Assembly (NCBI GenBank): GCA_001606155.1
Contig: LODT01000029.1
Coordinates: 744,001-808,000 of the forward strand
Length of the DNA stretch: 64,000 nucleotides
Direction of reading: 5' to 3'
Source: Tieghemostelium lacteum
Lineage: Eukaryota; Evosea; Eumycetozoa; Dictyosteliales; Raperosteliaceae
How positions within the stretch are numbered: the stretch's first letter is position 1; every line of letters starts with the position of its first letter. Below the pieces are notes generated by a model, which was given only the letters and a program-made list of their open reading frames with translations, was not told the DNA's origin and did no database searches. The translations under genes and the position numbers were made by a program. Of this stretch, positions 1 to 12,800 are shown in pieces.

Positions 1-3000
1 AGAGATATTACATTTTTGGTTGACACCTTAGGATCTAAATCACCAACATTGATACCAGAGAAACGTGTGAGATAGTCGGTAACAGGTTCTATGGACTGTA
101 TATAGTCATCAATGAATGCTTCACCGTTTGATCTGACAATGGATACTCTTGCCAGAGAGAAATTACCAGGTTGAATGATTACACGTTTTCCATCTAAAGA
201 TACCTCAGTTTCCTCAGGACCAATACTGACAAATTCAGTATCAATAGCAACTAAATCATCCTTTTTTGGTAAGGTATTGGTATTGGCTGGAGTAAATGTC
301 AATGCATTGGGTTTACATGTAATTAGATTATTCTGAAGATAGGTGTCCTTGGAAATTGGATTTACAATTGGAGGAATTGGAAGATCACTAGTGGCATTTG
401 AATTCACTTTACTATAGTATAAAATAGCACCGGTCCTCCAGTTACTGTCAAAGTGTGTTACATCATTTGCAGAACACTCATTGATACGAAAATCATTAAA
501 CAAATACCAACGATCTTTTGGAGGATTTACAGAGGTATCTTTGATTTTAATCTGACTGACCAAGTGTCCTTGTTTAGGAATTCTCTTGAACTGGTCCTTA
601 ATATGAGATATACAGGTTGTTAATTCATACAATTGTCCATTTTCATTGACTTCCTCTACAAGGTCCTGTGGGTTGACTGGTACCTTTGATTTTTCGAGAT
701 TATTTGGATACTCAGTGACAGAGAGTTGATTGTTATTACTATCCAGTTTAATTCTGATTTTTAAAGGTAACCAAGTGATTTCATCCTTGTTATTGTTGAA
801 TCCTACCTGTTGTTGCTGTCCATTTAATTGGGATTGTGGTCCATGTTGCTGTTGTTGACCAGTGGAGGAAATAAATGTTTTTGTGCCCGGAATGATATTA
901 GTTGACTCAAATTTCCAATACTCTTCTTGTTCTTTTTTTATACAATTTGCGTTTATACAGAGCAGAGGTGGGAGTGATTTAAGAGTTTTCTTTTGCACTG
1001 TCGAAAAGAAACCTTGACATTTCTCACACCATGCAGGAGATTTGAATTGTTTGGAAAGTGTATTCTTGAGAATGTTAGAAAAACTAGTGCCATCAGGTCC
1101 CTGACCGTATTCATTGGGAGTTGTAGGATAAGAGAGTTCATATTGATTCTGTTTCAGTTGTTTTTCATATTGGTTACCACAGTTTATACATTTATTAGAG
1201 GACAATGAAATAGAGCTAAAAAGACTTTCAAATATAGTCTCAGAGTTGATATTACTTGTAGTGGATATCTCCTTGTGCAATTGCTCCACTAAGAATCTAT
1301 TGAGATTCGATACCAATTGTGGAAGAGGTATTGGTGATTCTGGTGTCTCACTTGACAATATGATACCTAATGCAGAGGCTTGTGGTATCTGTTTCAGCAC
1401 ACGCAAGAAATTACTGCTCTCTACAGTCTTTCCAACTGAATTGTCCATCATTGTAAAGAGGAATCCCAATTCACACGATAAACAGTAGCTCTTGGTACAC
1501 AAGTGATTCAAGAGTACTGCTCTGATATTTGGTATAAAATAGAGTGCCTGAATGACACAATTGGAGTAGGAATTTGGTAGTATGTTTTCTAGACCACTAA
1601 AATGAGTCTTGTTGAATTCCATAACTTCAAATTCCTCTAACCCAAATTTTTTGAATTTCAGTTCAGTCCATCTAAAGATTTTTGGAGGTCTGATGTGGGA
1701 CATGGAGAGATTAGAAAGTGACTTGATCTTACCCTCCTCATAGGATTTACCTCTCATTTGTTTTCTAGAGATTTTGTTGGCACCTGTATTTGGAATATAT
1801 CCTACAAAATCATGTTGTTTTAAATTTGCCAACAATGTGCTATTTAGTGGTCTCTGTGGAAGACCAACTTGGTAGGATAGTGTTGGTTTCCAATAACTCA
1901 GTAGATACTGATCAGGTCCATCCTGTTGAAATGGTATCTCTGACAATGGAGAATTTTCAGTCATTCTATTGGGTCTATTAAATTGTGGAAATTGAACTAA
2001 ATCAGTTTGAAATGAATTCACATTGACACTAAACTCCTCAGTTTCTGTCCACTGATGAACAAGCCCACCTCCATCTCCAAATGCCATAATATCACCACTA
2101 CTTGAAATATCCATTGAATATAGATACCCAAATAATGAATCCACCTATTTACATGTAAACTATTAGCGTAAGCTTAAGAATATCAATAGAGAGTATCAAT
2201 GTACATACCTGTAGATACTGTGAATTGGATGTATCATTTTGGTTATTGACATCGCATATAAAGATTTGATTAGTTGAATCTGAGGAGATGGCAATTGAGG
2301 AATAATATTTTGGGTGAAATTTAACCATAGTAGGTCGTTTGTATTGAATAGGTGGTAGAGCACGAAGTGCATTGGTGTCAAAGACTTTAATAATAGGATC
2401 CAAGAACAGTTGACCAAGTCTTGGTGAACATCCGCAACTGACCATTAAATCACCTTTTATATCTACTGATTTAACATCACCCTTGTGTGCAGAGAATGTA
2501 TGTTCTATTCTCCAAGTTCTCTGATCTAACATGGATAGATCTCCATTGGTTTGACCACACCATATCTGTCTGCCTCTATTAATTGTTTTTATACCACTTG
2601 GCATGTGTATCTCTCTAATTACTTTACCTGTATAGAAATCAATGATAAATATAATACCATGATCGTTACCCACAATGATTTCTGAATTGTCAAATTTAGA
2701 GTATTGAACTGCATTTAGATCCTTCATTCTTTCATTTCTAACCTGATAATTTGGTGCACCTCCTCTGGTATAAAAATTCAATGAGGATTTTGTCAGACAT
2801 AGTGCACCTTCGCTGTCCACTAAAATATCTCTGATTTCAGTTTTATCCTGACTGGCATAAAACGAAGAATATCTCTCTAGATTTGGGTTCAAAAGTGAAG
2901 ATACTTTACCGTTCTGGTATCCAACCCACAGTAACTCTTCCCAAGGGTCAAATCTAAGAGTTGTAACTATATTATTGATATTACTAATTGGATATTCTGG

Positions 3001-3408
3001 TTCAATCCTCATTTCAGCCCATGTGATGTCATCGTAATAATCATCTTCTGGAGGATAATCATCCTGATATGCATATTCATTATACATTTGTTGTGTAGAA
3101 TTTGAATTGTTGTTATTATTGTTGTTGTTACTAATATTAGCCACATTGGTGGTGGAGAATGGTGACTGCATAGAAGTAGGTGTTGGTTGGTGTTGATAGA
3201 TATTTTGTTGATATTGGTGTTGGTTAGGTGATACTAAATGCTCTTGGTGGTAGTTTCCATATATTGGCATTCCATGTGACTGAGGTGGGGTTGTATTTGT
3301 TTGATTGTTACTAGTAATGGATGTTATTGGACTTTTAACATTGTTATTGTTATTGTTGAAACTAATGTTATTATTTCTCAAATTGTATCCATTGTTTGGT
3401 CCATACAT
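1..3408 (-). CDS. pan2: PAN2, poly(A)-nuclease deadenylation complex catalytic subunit (3' end outside window)
   Basis: Cytoplasmic PAN2-PAN3 trims mRNA poly(A) tails. Exon 1 is 3408-2209 and exon 2 runs from 2144 to the window edge; the 64-bp phase-0 intron has a GTATGT donor and TAG acceptor. At least 1114 residues are present. Seen in order: an Asn/Gln-rich head (about 1-125), a WD40-type region (about 130-480), a USP-like region whose Cys box reads GLENILPNSYSN near residue 588, so the catalytic Cys is Ser, and the start of a DEDD exonuclease (AIDTEF near 1034). This order is diagnostic of PAN2, whose USP domain is known to be inactive. The remaining exonuclease residues lie off the window. 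The gene diverges from NUBPL across about 160 bp. Confidence 0.93.
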
Positions 3409-3569
3409 TGGAGAGTTTGGATCAAACTTTAATATTATTTTTCAAATATTATGAGATAATTCTGTGTGTGCTAATGAAAAAATGTTTAAAAAATTAAAAA
3501 AAAAAGAAATCTTTTTGTAGATTTTTATTTATCAAACTTCAAAGATCATCAAGATAGATAATCTCAATT

Positions 3570-4583
3570 TTGTCAAATAAATTTTCATACCAAGCAGTAA
3601 TGTTGAGTAATATATTTAAAAATGCTAGTAATATTATAGGTAGAAGAAATTACTTTAGTAGTAGTAGATTAAGTCTTCACAGAATGCCACCTCCACCTAA
3701 TAAATTAAAATTAGATGGTATTGATAGGATAATTGCTGTATCTTCTGCAAAAGGTGGTGTAGGAAAATCAACATCGGCAGTAAACATTGCATTGGGATTG
3801 TCATCAGAAGGTAAATCCGTTGGAATATTAGATGCTGATATATTCGGACCTTCAATACCCTTGATGATGGATCTTAAGGGTCAGAGGCCATATACCAATG
3901 AAAACAACCTAATGATACCACTCATAAACTACGGTATTAAATGTATGTCTATGGGATTTCTAGTGGAGGATGAAGATGCACTCGTTTGGAGGGGACCTAT
4001 GGTAATGGGTGCTCTTGAGAAACTACTTAAACAAGTGGACTGGGGTCACTTGGATTACTTAGTTATTGATCTACCACCGGGCACTGGTGATGCTATCTTA
4101 ACTATTTGTCAAAGGGTACCACTTTCAGGTGCAGTTATTATATCAACACCACAAGATGTGGCATTATTAGATGCAGTAAGAGGTGTAAAAATGTTTGGTC
4201 AAGTTGGTGTACCTGTATGTTAGTTATTTTTATTCATCATATCATCATTAAACTAAACACACTTTCTAACACCTATAATCATCTAGATTATAGGTATTGT
4301 TGAGAATATGAGTCATTTTGATTGCCCTCATTGTCATGAGAAATCATTTATTTTTGGTGCAGATGGCGCTAAAAACACTGCAAAAAAGATGGGTATCAAT
4401 TATTTGGGTGATGTACCTATTCAGCTGGAGATTAGAGAGACTTCAGATAGTGGTAAACCCATAACAGTAACAAAACCAGAATCTTCAAGTTCATTAATAT
4501 ATAAACAAATTTCTAAACAAATTATAAAAGAATTAGATCAAATAACAGAACACAATAAGCCACCATCTATCACTGTAGAATAA
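3570..4583 (+). CDS. nubpl: NUBPL/IND1-type mitochondrial P-loop Fe-S assembly factor
   Basis: An Mrp/NBP35-family ATPase. In other eukaryotes IND1/NUBPL delivers 4Fe-4S clusters to respiratory complex I. Exon 1 is 3570-4214 and exon 2 is 4287-4583; the intron donor is GTATGT. Of the two nearby AG acceptors only ATCTAG at 4286 keeps frame, giving the Mrp block [11 protein letters not shown]. The protein is 313 aa. The deviant Walker A (AKGGVGKST, about 60-68), the LPPGTGD motif and a CPHC metal-binding pair are visible. The N-terminus is basic, Ser-rich and lacks acidic residues, consistent with a mitochondrial presequence. An in-frame Met at 3600 could be the true start. Confidence 0.92.
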
Positions 4584-4875
4584 AAAGTAAATAGCAGATA
4601 TAAATTATAAAACCTGAATAATATAATTCAAAAAAATGGTTTCTATTATATATTTATATTTTATTTATTTTTTAAAATTAGAAAAACATGTCAATTTCCG
4701 GAAATTCTAAATTCAATTCAAGTACAGATCATTTTTTAAAAAGTGTACACATATCGCTGACACATTTGTTGACGCTCAACATAATTTAAATAAATCATAC
4801 TGCGCACTTTTTTTTTAATTTTTTTTTGTTATTAAATATTTAAAAGGTATTTTAATGTTTTATATTTTAATGAAG

Positions 4876-7800
4876 TTATAGCACGGAGATACATGATGGG
4901 ATATATTTACAACGTGAATCAAAGTTTTCATAGTAAGCACATGTGGAATTATTAAAGTGACAGTTCAAATCATTACATGATATACATCTATTTTCTTCTA
5001 CACACTTGAATAGACCAAGTTCTTCCTCAACACACTCATAACCAAGAGCACATTCAACACCATATTGGGCACAAGTTTGGCAGTCATATATTTCTTTTTC
5101 TGGAATACACAAATGGTCATCAAGTACACAGACATAGTGTATTGGACATAAACATTTTGGGAAAGGAGGTGTATTGGTAACAGTTGGGGTTGGAGTTGGA
5201 GTTGGAGTTTCAGATACACCACATCCAGGAATAGGGTCATATACACAACCTTTGGTGTGATCGCAAGTATCTGTTGTACAAATATTATTATCTGTACAAT
5301 TTAACGGAGTTGTTGTACAACCCAATACTGTATCACAATATGGAATCTCACAAACTGATGGTACATTTGGACATTCAATAGTAGAGGATACACAACCAAA
5401 TCCATCAAGACATGAATCTCTAGTACATGCATTACCATCATCGCAAACAAGTGGAGTAATAACACAACCCACGCCGACAACACATTCATTGATTGTACAT
5501 GGGTTCTGGTCAAGACAATATGGAGGAGGTTGTACTGAATAATCATTTTCACAACCACCTGGTAATGTGCTATTACATTGAACAGTACCACAATTTAAAA
5601 CATCGTTAGTGCAAATTAAAGGTGTATATACACAACCAGTAGCTGGATCACAGGAATCACTTGTACATGATGTACCATCATTACAATTTACAGGTACATA
5701 TCCACATCCAGTAGATGGGTAACATGTAACCAAACTACAAGCATTTGGATTGTCTCCACAATCAACAGGCAAATGCTGACAACCTAATATTGTATCACAA
5801 ACATCCATAGTACATGCATTGTTATCATCACATGAAACTGGAGTATATTCACATGGATTCTCATTGGTGGAATTTGGATTACAAACATCCATTGTACATG
5901 CATTATTATCATTACATAAAATTTGTGTATATTGACAACCTTTTTTAGGATCACAAGTTGAAGTGAAACATTTTAAAGGTGGACAATCTTTGGGCCAATG
6001 ATAACATCCAGAATCGAAATAACATGTATCCAATCTATTAATTTAAACTCTATTAATATTTTCTAACTATTAAATCTATTATATATTATTAATACATACG
6101 TGCATTCATCTGCATCATCACAATCTACCATTTCATTAGCACAGCCAATTCCAACAACACATTTTGCATTGGTACAAAGGTTATTATCTTCGCAATATGC
6201 TGGTGGCTTTTTTTAAAAATATTAGAATATTATTATTATGAATAGTATTTTGATTATACTTACTTGGGTAGTATTAGTTTGCATACATGGACCAGCTCCA
6301 ACGCAAGTTGCTGTTAAACAATTCTATAGAGCAATGTGTTAAAAACATATTATTATTTTTTTAATGTTAAATATACATACCAATGGATCAGAAGAACAAT
6401 TTGCAGGTCCATATGTACAACCAACAGTTGGATAACATTGGTCAACAGTACATAATGTTCCATCAGAACAATTTGTGGGTGGGTAAATGCAACCTGGATA
6501 TTTAATAAATAATATTAGGACATCGTTGAATTTATATTATATTTTAAAAGTAAACTTACCAACTTGAGGATCACATGTATCTGTAGTACACAAATTTCCA
6601 TCATTACAAAATATTTGGGTATTTTGACATCCTATATTTCATAAAAAAATATTAGAATATAAAGAAACTTTAATATCCTTAAAGATAATTACCAGATCGA
6701 GGATCACAAGAATCTCTTGTACATGCAGAGCCATCATCACAATTTACACTTTGGTAAATACAACCTATAAATAATATACCATATTAATATTAGTTCTATT
6801 TGATATATAATTATAACTAATAGCTACCTAGTCCTGGGTCACACATTTCATTTGTACATTCGTTATTATCATCACAAGATATTGGAGTACGAACACATCC
6901 AATGTCGATTCTACATGTATCTGTTGTGCATGCATCTCCATCATTACAATTTAATGGAACATGAATACAGCCTAATGTAGAATCACAATAATCAGTTGTA
7001 CATAAATTTACATCATCGCAGCTAATGGGAGTTGTTACACACCCTCTTCCTGGAATACAAAATTTATTTGTACATACATTATTATCCAAACAATATATTG
7101 GTGGCTTTTTAAAAACAAAATATTAATCCTTTACTCTTAAATTCATTTTTACATTTTATAAAATAACCTACTTGAACTGAATAATCATTTACACATCCAC
7201 CTGGTATAGAACCATTACATTGAACAGTACCACAATTTAAAACATCGTTTGTACAAGTAACATTCATGTATTGACACCCTAAATTTGGAATACAAGAATC
7301 AGTTGTACAGGTAGTACCATCATTACAATCAACAGGTATAGTAGCACAACCGGTCTATATAATTTTTATCGTTTTAAAATTAGTATAAAAATGAATAATT
7401 GGAAAGCCACAATTTCAAATTATTCAATAAAATTTAAACATACCTGTGGATTACATGTATCTATTGTACATAGATTACCATCATTACAATTCAATGGTGT
7501 GTTTACACATCTTCCAGAATTGTGGTCACATTGATCGACTGTTGAAATGTATATATTAATATATTTAATATTTAAATTAAATAATTTTCATTTAACTTAC
7601 CGGTACAAGCATTGTTATCGTCACATGATATTGGTTGCAAAGTACAACCTGATGGATTAGTACAAGTATAAGTGAAACATTTTGGTGGATTTGGACAAAC
7701 AACTGGATTGAAAACACAACCTGTTTGGGGGTTACAACCATCATCTGTTTTTTTTTGTTAAATAAATAATAATTAGTATATTTAATGAAAAAAAATTTAA

Positions 7801-8148
7801 AACCGTATACATACTTGTACAAACGTTACCATCATTGCAAACTTTATCAGTAAATTCACATCCTTTGGATCTAGAGCAACTCCCAACTTTACATTTATTG
7901 GCTGAAGTACATATAACATCTGTATATTTACATTGTCTGTTATCACAATCATCAGTAGTACATCTATTATCATCATCACAATCACTATCTCTATTACAAT
8001 CAACACTAAAATAATTATTTTAAATATTAATATCTTTAAATTAAATATTTATGTGAAAAATGAATTCTTACCTAAATGCCCTATCTATAAATAGAATAGA
8101 TACAACTATGAGAATTAATATAATTGAATTTAAATATAGTTTCTTCAT
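4876..8148 (-). CDS. CTDC-repeat cysteine-rich secreted/extracellular matrix protein, 12 exons
   Basis: I read exons 8148-8072, 8005-7815, 7744-7601, 7538-7444, 7354-7172, 7104-6828, 6764-6693, 6631-6560, 6493-6381, 6323-6264, 6206-6100 and 6034-4876. Together they give an open 849-aa frame. It starts with a hydrophobic signal peptide (MKKLYLNSIILILIVVSILF). The rest is mostly ~24-residue Cys repeats of the form CxDxNxCTxDxCDPxxGCxxxP, the CTDC type found in dictyostelid prestalk and matrix proteins (EcmA/EcmB). Near the C-terminus a short Thr-Pro spacer (PTPTPTPTV) precedes a different Cys-rich segment. Likely role: slime sheath or stalk matrix (inference from family). Introns are 57-107 bp and often cut within a repeat just before or after its GC pair. 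Confidence 0.88.
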
Positions 8149-8987
8149 TCTCTAAAGTATTAAACAAATAAAACAAAACTTTTAATCAATGACCAAATAA
8201 AATATTTTTTATTACAATTGTTGGCAGATTCCAATTGTAAATAATGACACTTTGACATCTGTTGTGTATTTATGTAACCCAGGTGTGTATGCTGTATTGA
8301 AAATGATAAATCAAATTGAAATTGAAATAGCAGTGAGTGGTCATTGAAAATAACAACATACACACAATTGCGAAATAAAAAAATTCTATTTTACACTATA
8401 TATATATATCAGTTCAGTGATTCGCCCTATAATCACGAAAAAATTGTTTTAAATCAATATATCTATACATTGTAAATGTTTTTTAACCCCTTTACCATGA
8501 ATGATACCCACCAAATTTGTTTTATTTTTTGTACAATTCCCAACCCCTGATTAACACCATCTAAATTTTTTAACAATATATTTACAATCTAAATCAGAAA
8601 TGAGACCTTGCTGATAGAGAAGAGAAGAAATTTCTGTTTCACACTAAAATATTTTAAATGATTCTGATATCACATTTGATATTTAAATTTCAAAATTGAT
8701 TATTTACTTTCATTTTTTCATCTGTTAATGTAAAAAGAAATATTACTCAAGTGTTTACATAAAAGTAAAAACATTGAAGATCCATGAAGAATTGAATTTA
8801 AATTGAGATATTCAATGAAAGATATTAATGAAACAGATAAATATCCCTAGGATATGATTGGTATCTAAGTAAATTTAATAAAATTGAAAATTTTGGTTTT
8901 TTTTTGTAAATTTGCTAATTGCTGTTCAATTTTTTTTTTTTTTTTTTTTCATTGTTTCAAACACACACACATACACATACATATAAA
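8149..8987. promoter_or_regulatory. Divergent intergenic region, CTDC gene / cyclophilin
   Basis: About 840 bp separate two divergent start codons. The CTDC side carries several CA/GT-rich tracts (CCCAGGTGTGTATG near 8279, ACACACAATTG near 8360). These resemble the CA-rich boxes and G-boxes known at developmental dictyostelid promoters, but that assignment is inference. The cyclophilin side has a long dT run (about 8931-8949) followed by an ACACACACAC tract just before the ATG. No convincing gene is visible; a short minus-strand frame at 8160-8363 has no coding character. Confidence 0.4.
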
Positions 8988-9594
8988 ATGGTTAACCAAA
9001 GAGTATTCTTCGATGTTGATATTAATGGCGAAAGAGCTGGTCGTATCACTTTTGAAGTAGGTAGAAAAAATATACAATTACTGAAATGGAGATTTTAGGG
9101 TTGATCACTTCCAGTTACTAATTTTAAAAATAATCTGTTTTAAATAGTTATTCACTGATGATGTACCAAAGACTGCTGATAACTTCTTGAAGTTATGTAC
9201 TGGTGAAAAGGGTGTTGGTAAATCAGGTAAACCACTCCACTTCAAAGGTAGCAAATTCCACAGAATTATTCCAAACTTTATGATTCAAGGTGGTGATTTC
9301 ACTCGTGGTGATGGTACTGGTGGTGAATCAATCTATGGTGAGAAATTCGCTGATGAAAATTTTATCCACAAACACACTGGTGAAGGTATCTTATCTATGG
9401 CCAATGCCGGTAAAAATACCAATGGTTCTCAATTCTTTATCTGTACCGTCAAGACTACTTGGTTGGATGGTAAACACGTTGTTTTTGGTAAAGTTATTGA
9501 CGGTATGGATATTGTCAAAAAGATGGAAAACTGTGGTTCCCAATCTGGTGCTACCAAAGTTCCAGTCACCATTGCTGACTCTGGTCGTCTTTAA
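8988..9594 (+). CDS. Cyclophilin A-type peptidyl-prolyl isomerase (cytosolic)
   Basis: Cis-trans prolyl isomerase of 171 aa. Exon 1 is 8988-9056 (ending TTTGAA) and exon 2 is 9148-9594; the donor is GTAGGT and the join gives the conserved FELF block. Active-site residues are present: [11 protein letters not shown] (Arg, Phe, Gln), SQFFICT and the Trp/His of [10 protein letters not shown] divergent-loop insertion ([10 protein letters not shown]), typical of plant and amoebal cyclophilins, is present. There is no signal peptide, so it is the cytosolic form. Compare the ER paralogue at 46701, which shares the same insertion. Confidence 0.96.
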
Positions 9595-9795
9595 ACACTA
9601 AGTTATATCGTGTACATCTTTTCTTTACAGTTCTTTATAAAAAAGGTTTGCAAATAAATTTGATTTATATTTAATCACCATCAACTCTCAAATATCCAAA
9701 CCATCTTTTCTTTTTCTTAGTATTTCACCTCTACACTTTCTTCTCATCTTCAAAAATTTTTTTTATAAAACTCACAAAAATACAAACAATCTAAA

Positions 9796-9807
9796 ATGAA
9801 AGGATAA
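9796..9807 (+). promoter_or_regulatory. Three-codon uORF overlapping the FANCM start codon
   Basis: An upstream ATG opens a frame Met-Lys-Gly-stop. The last A of its TAA is the first A of the main ATG (TAATG). A ribosome using the first ATG would stop exactly on the FANCM start, which suits termination-reinitiation or repression of the helicase. The first ATG lies in an A-rich context (CTAAAATG) typical of dictyostelid starts. Confidence 0.5.
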
Positions 9808-12800
9808 TGACCAACCCTTTTAATTATTCTATTCAAAAATATCTTTTAGATAAGAATCAAAATTCAAATAACAATAATAATAACAACAGTAGTGGTAATA
9901 ATCCTACACTTCAACCACCTCAACAACAAACCTTTGGAGCTAGATTTTCACTAGCAAAACAGAATCAAACATTACCAATTTCACCCTACCATGTTCAGTC
10001 ACCTTATAAAGCACCTCCTCAACCACAAATACGAAACCCATTTGGAAATGGTATAGTCTATAATCAAACTGCCAAACTAACATCTACAGGAGCTAAGAAA
10101 CAAGATGTAATACCACCATCCCCTGTTTCAACTGTCATAGTAACTCCACCTAAAAACACTATAAATAGACATATAAATATAATTAACGGAAACAGTCCTT
10201 TAAACTCACCTTTTAAACCAATACAACCTACCGATCCATCTTTTATACCTCCTCTTCCAACCAATAACAACAACACAAACAATAATAATGTAAATACCGA
10301 CAACCAAGACACAAACGATCTTAATATCGATAATATAGAGTTTGATATTGATATAAATGATTTAGAAGTAAATAATAATCAACAAAATGTACATACAACA
10401 AATACCACGAATAATAATAACAATAATAATAATACAAGTAATATAACGACACCAAAATCTAGTAGATCATCATATACTACCAAACCTGTGAATGCTAGTG
10501 TTCATAGGTATTCAGAGTTTTTACCGGAGGGTTTTTTATTCCCTGATACAGAGAAGGCGATAGATTATGATGCTGAGGCAATTAAGACATTTTATTACCC
10601 GAGATCTGATGATTTTAAAGTGAGAGAATACCAAATGTCAATTATAAAGACATGTTTTTTACAGAATACATTTGTGTGTTTACCCACGAGTTTAGGTAAA
10701 ACATTTATAGCCTCAGTAGTAATGCTCAATTTTTTCAGATGGTTTCCTAAATCAAAGATTGTATTTTTGGCACACACAAGAGGATTGACAAACCAGCAGA
10801 TTGGTGCATTTTGTAAGTATACGGGGATTTCTAGAGACCAGTGTGTAATGTTTACTGGTGACACTATAAAGCCGTCACAACGTGCAGAGTATTGGCGAAA
10901 GAAGAGAATATTCTTTTTGACACCACAGATATTGCATAATGATGCTCAGTCTGGTAAATGCGATGCTTCGCAAATTAGATGTGTGATTGCAGATGAGGCC
11001 CATCATGTGAGTGGTAAATCGGATTATTGTCTGTCTTTGAAAGAGGTTGCCTCTCAAACTAGGTTTTTTAGAATTGTTGCCTTGTCTGCGTCACCTGGTA
11101 GCACGGATAAAGCAATTCAAGAGTGTATAAATAATCTATTGATATCAGAGATGGTTGTAAAGACGGAGAATAGCGCGGATGTTAAGGAATATGTTCACAA
11201 GAAATCGGTGGATAAAGTACTAGTAAAACTGAGTGACCCCATTCAGAAGATTGTTAGGTTGTTTCCGAAACTTTGTCAAGATCCTTTAGAGTATTTACAT
11301 AAGCAAGGGTGTATTAACTCACCTCTTTTTGAGAACAATTCTCAAAAGGCTTTGAAAGCACTTCAGACAAGTTTGACATTGAGACAGAATGCCAACATTG
11401 GGGGTGCTGGTAACTTTGTTACAATTACACATTGTAATAATCTATCGAATCTTTATATGGTTTATAAATATTTGGTGTCACATGGTTTGTCAATTTTCTT
11501 TAAAAAGATACAAGCTATTCAAGATGAACCTAAAAATAATCAAATGAAAAAACTTTTAAAAAGTGGGTACTGGGGTAGTATCTATTCAGAGACACAAAAA
11601 TTGATAAATGAAGGAGTTTATCATGATAAATTGGTGGAGTTGGGAAAGATTTTGATTGAACATTTTAAAGAGAATGGTACTGATAGTAGGGTTATGGTAT
11701 TCTCATCTTGGGTGGATTCAGTGGCTGAGATTTCAGATTATCTAGATTATATTGCAGAAGAGATTCCTCATGTTACACACAAAAAATTTGTGGGAAAGAC
11801 AAATTCAAGTTCAAAGATTCAGCAAAAGACTCTAGAGGATTTTGTAGGTGGTTTGTGTAATGTGCTGATTGCTACATGTATAGGTGAGGAAGGTTTGGAT
11901 ATTGGTGAGGTTGATCTTGTTATATGTTATGATGTACAGCAATCTCCAATTAGAAATATACAAAGAACTGGTAGAACTGGAAGAAAGAAAGATGGTAGAT
12001 GTCTATATATCATTGCAGAGACCTACGAGGAATTGTCATTTGATATATCTCAGAATAAAGTCAATAGTCTTGAGAAATCTGCTAAAAACTATCTCTACCA
12101 TTTCTCTGAAAGAATGATTCCTGATAACATTAATCCAGTTGTCCACTACCAAACCATCACTGAAATTCCAGATAATTTGGATTTTGAAGGTGACCCAACA
12201 TGTTCACCTTTTGATGCCATTTTAATAAAAAAAAGAAAATCAACGAATAATTCAACAACTACAACTACAACTAAAGGTGATATTCATTTTGATCTAGATG
12301 ACTGTAAAAATTTACAAAAAAAAGGATTCAAACCAATAGATCAATACAACCAAGTTAATATTGATTTCTCAAAATGTTTATCCAAAAATAACCTTCTAAA
12401 TTCTCAGTTATCCTACCATAAACATGTACAAAACAGCTTTACAACTAAACTAATGATTCAAACTCTTCAACACTGCCAAAATAACCAACTAAATCAAACC
12501 TCAAATATTATAAAATCACCAAATATAGATAATATAATCAACTTTAGTATAAAGGATCTCAAATCTAATAGTAATAATAATAGTAATCAAAAAATAGATA
12601 ATAATTATAAAGTAAAATCTAAAGAACCTATTGCCGACGATAATGATATTTATCTCGACCTTATGGAATATGATGTTCCTATTCCATCAAGTTATCGAAG
12701 TAAAATCACAGATTACATTCAACCCAAATCTACAACTACTACTTCAAAAATAGCATCAACGCCTCCAACTATAACAGAAAAGCCAAAGGATATAAACAAT

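Noticed and set aside
4900-7800. Regular repeats suggestive of a CRISPR or tandem array
   Set aside because: The periodicity comes from Cys-repeat codons in a spliced eukaryotic gene; the units are not identical at DNA level.
8160-8363. Minus-strand frame upstream of the CTDC gene
   Set aside because: No family features and no coding bias; it lies in the promoter region.
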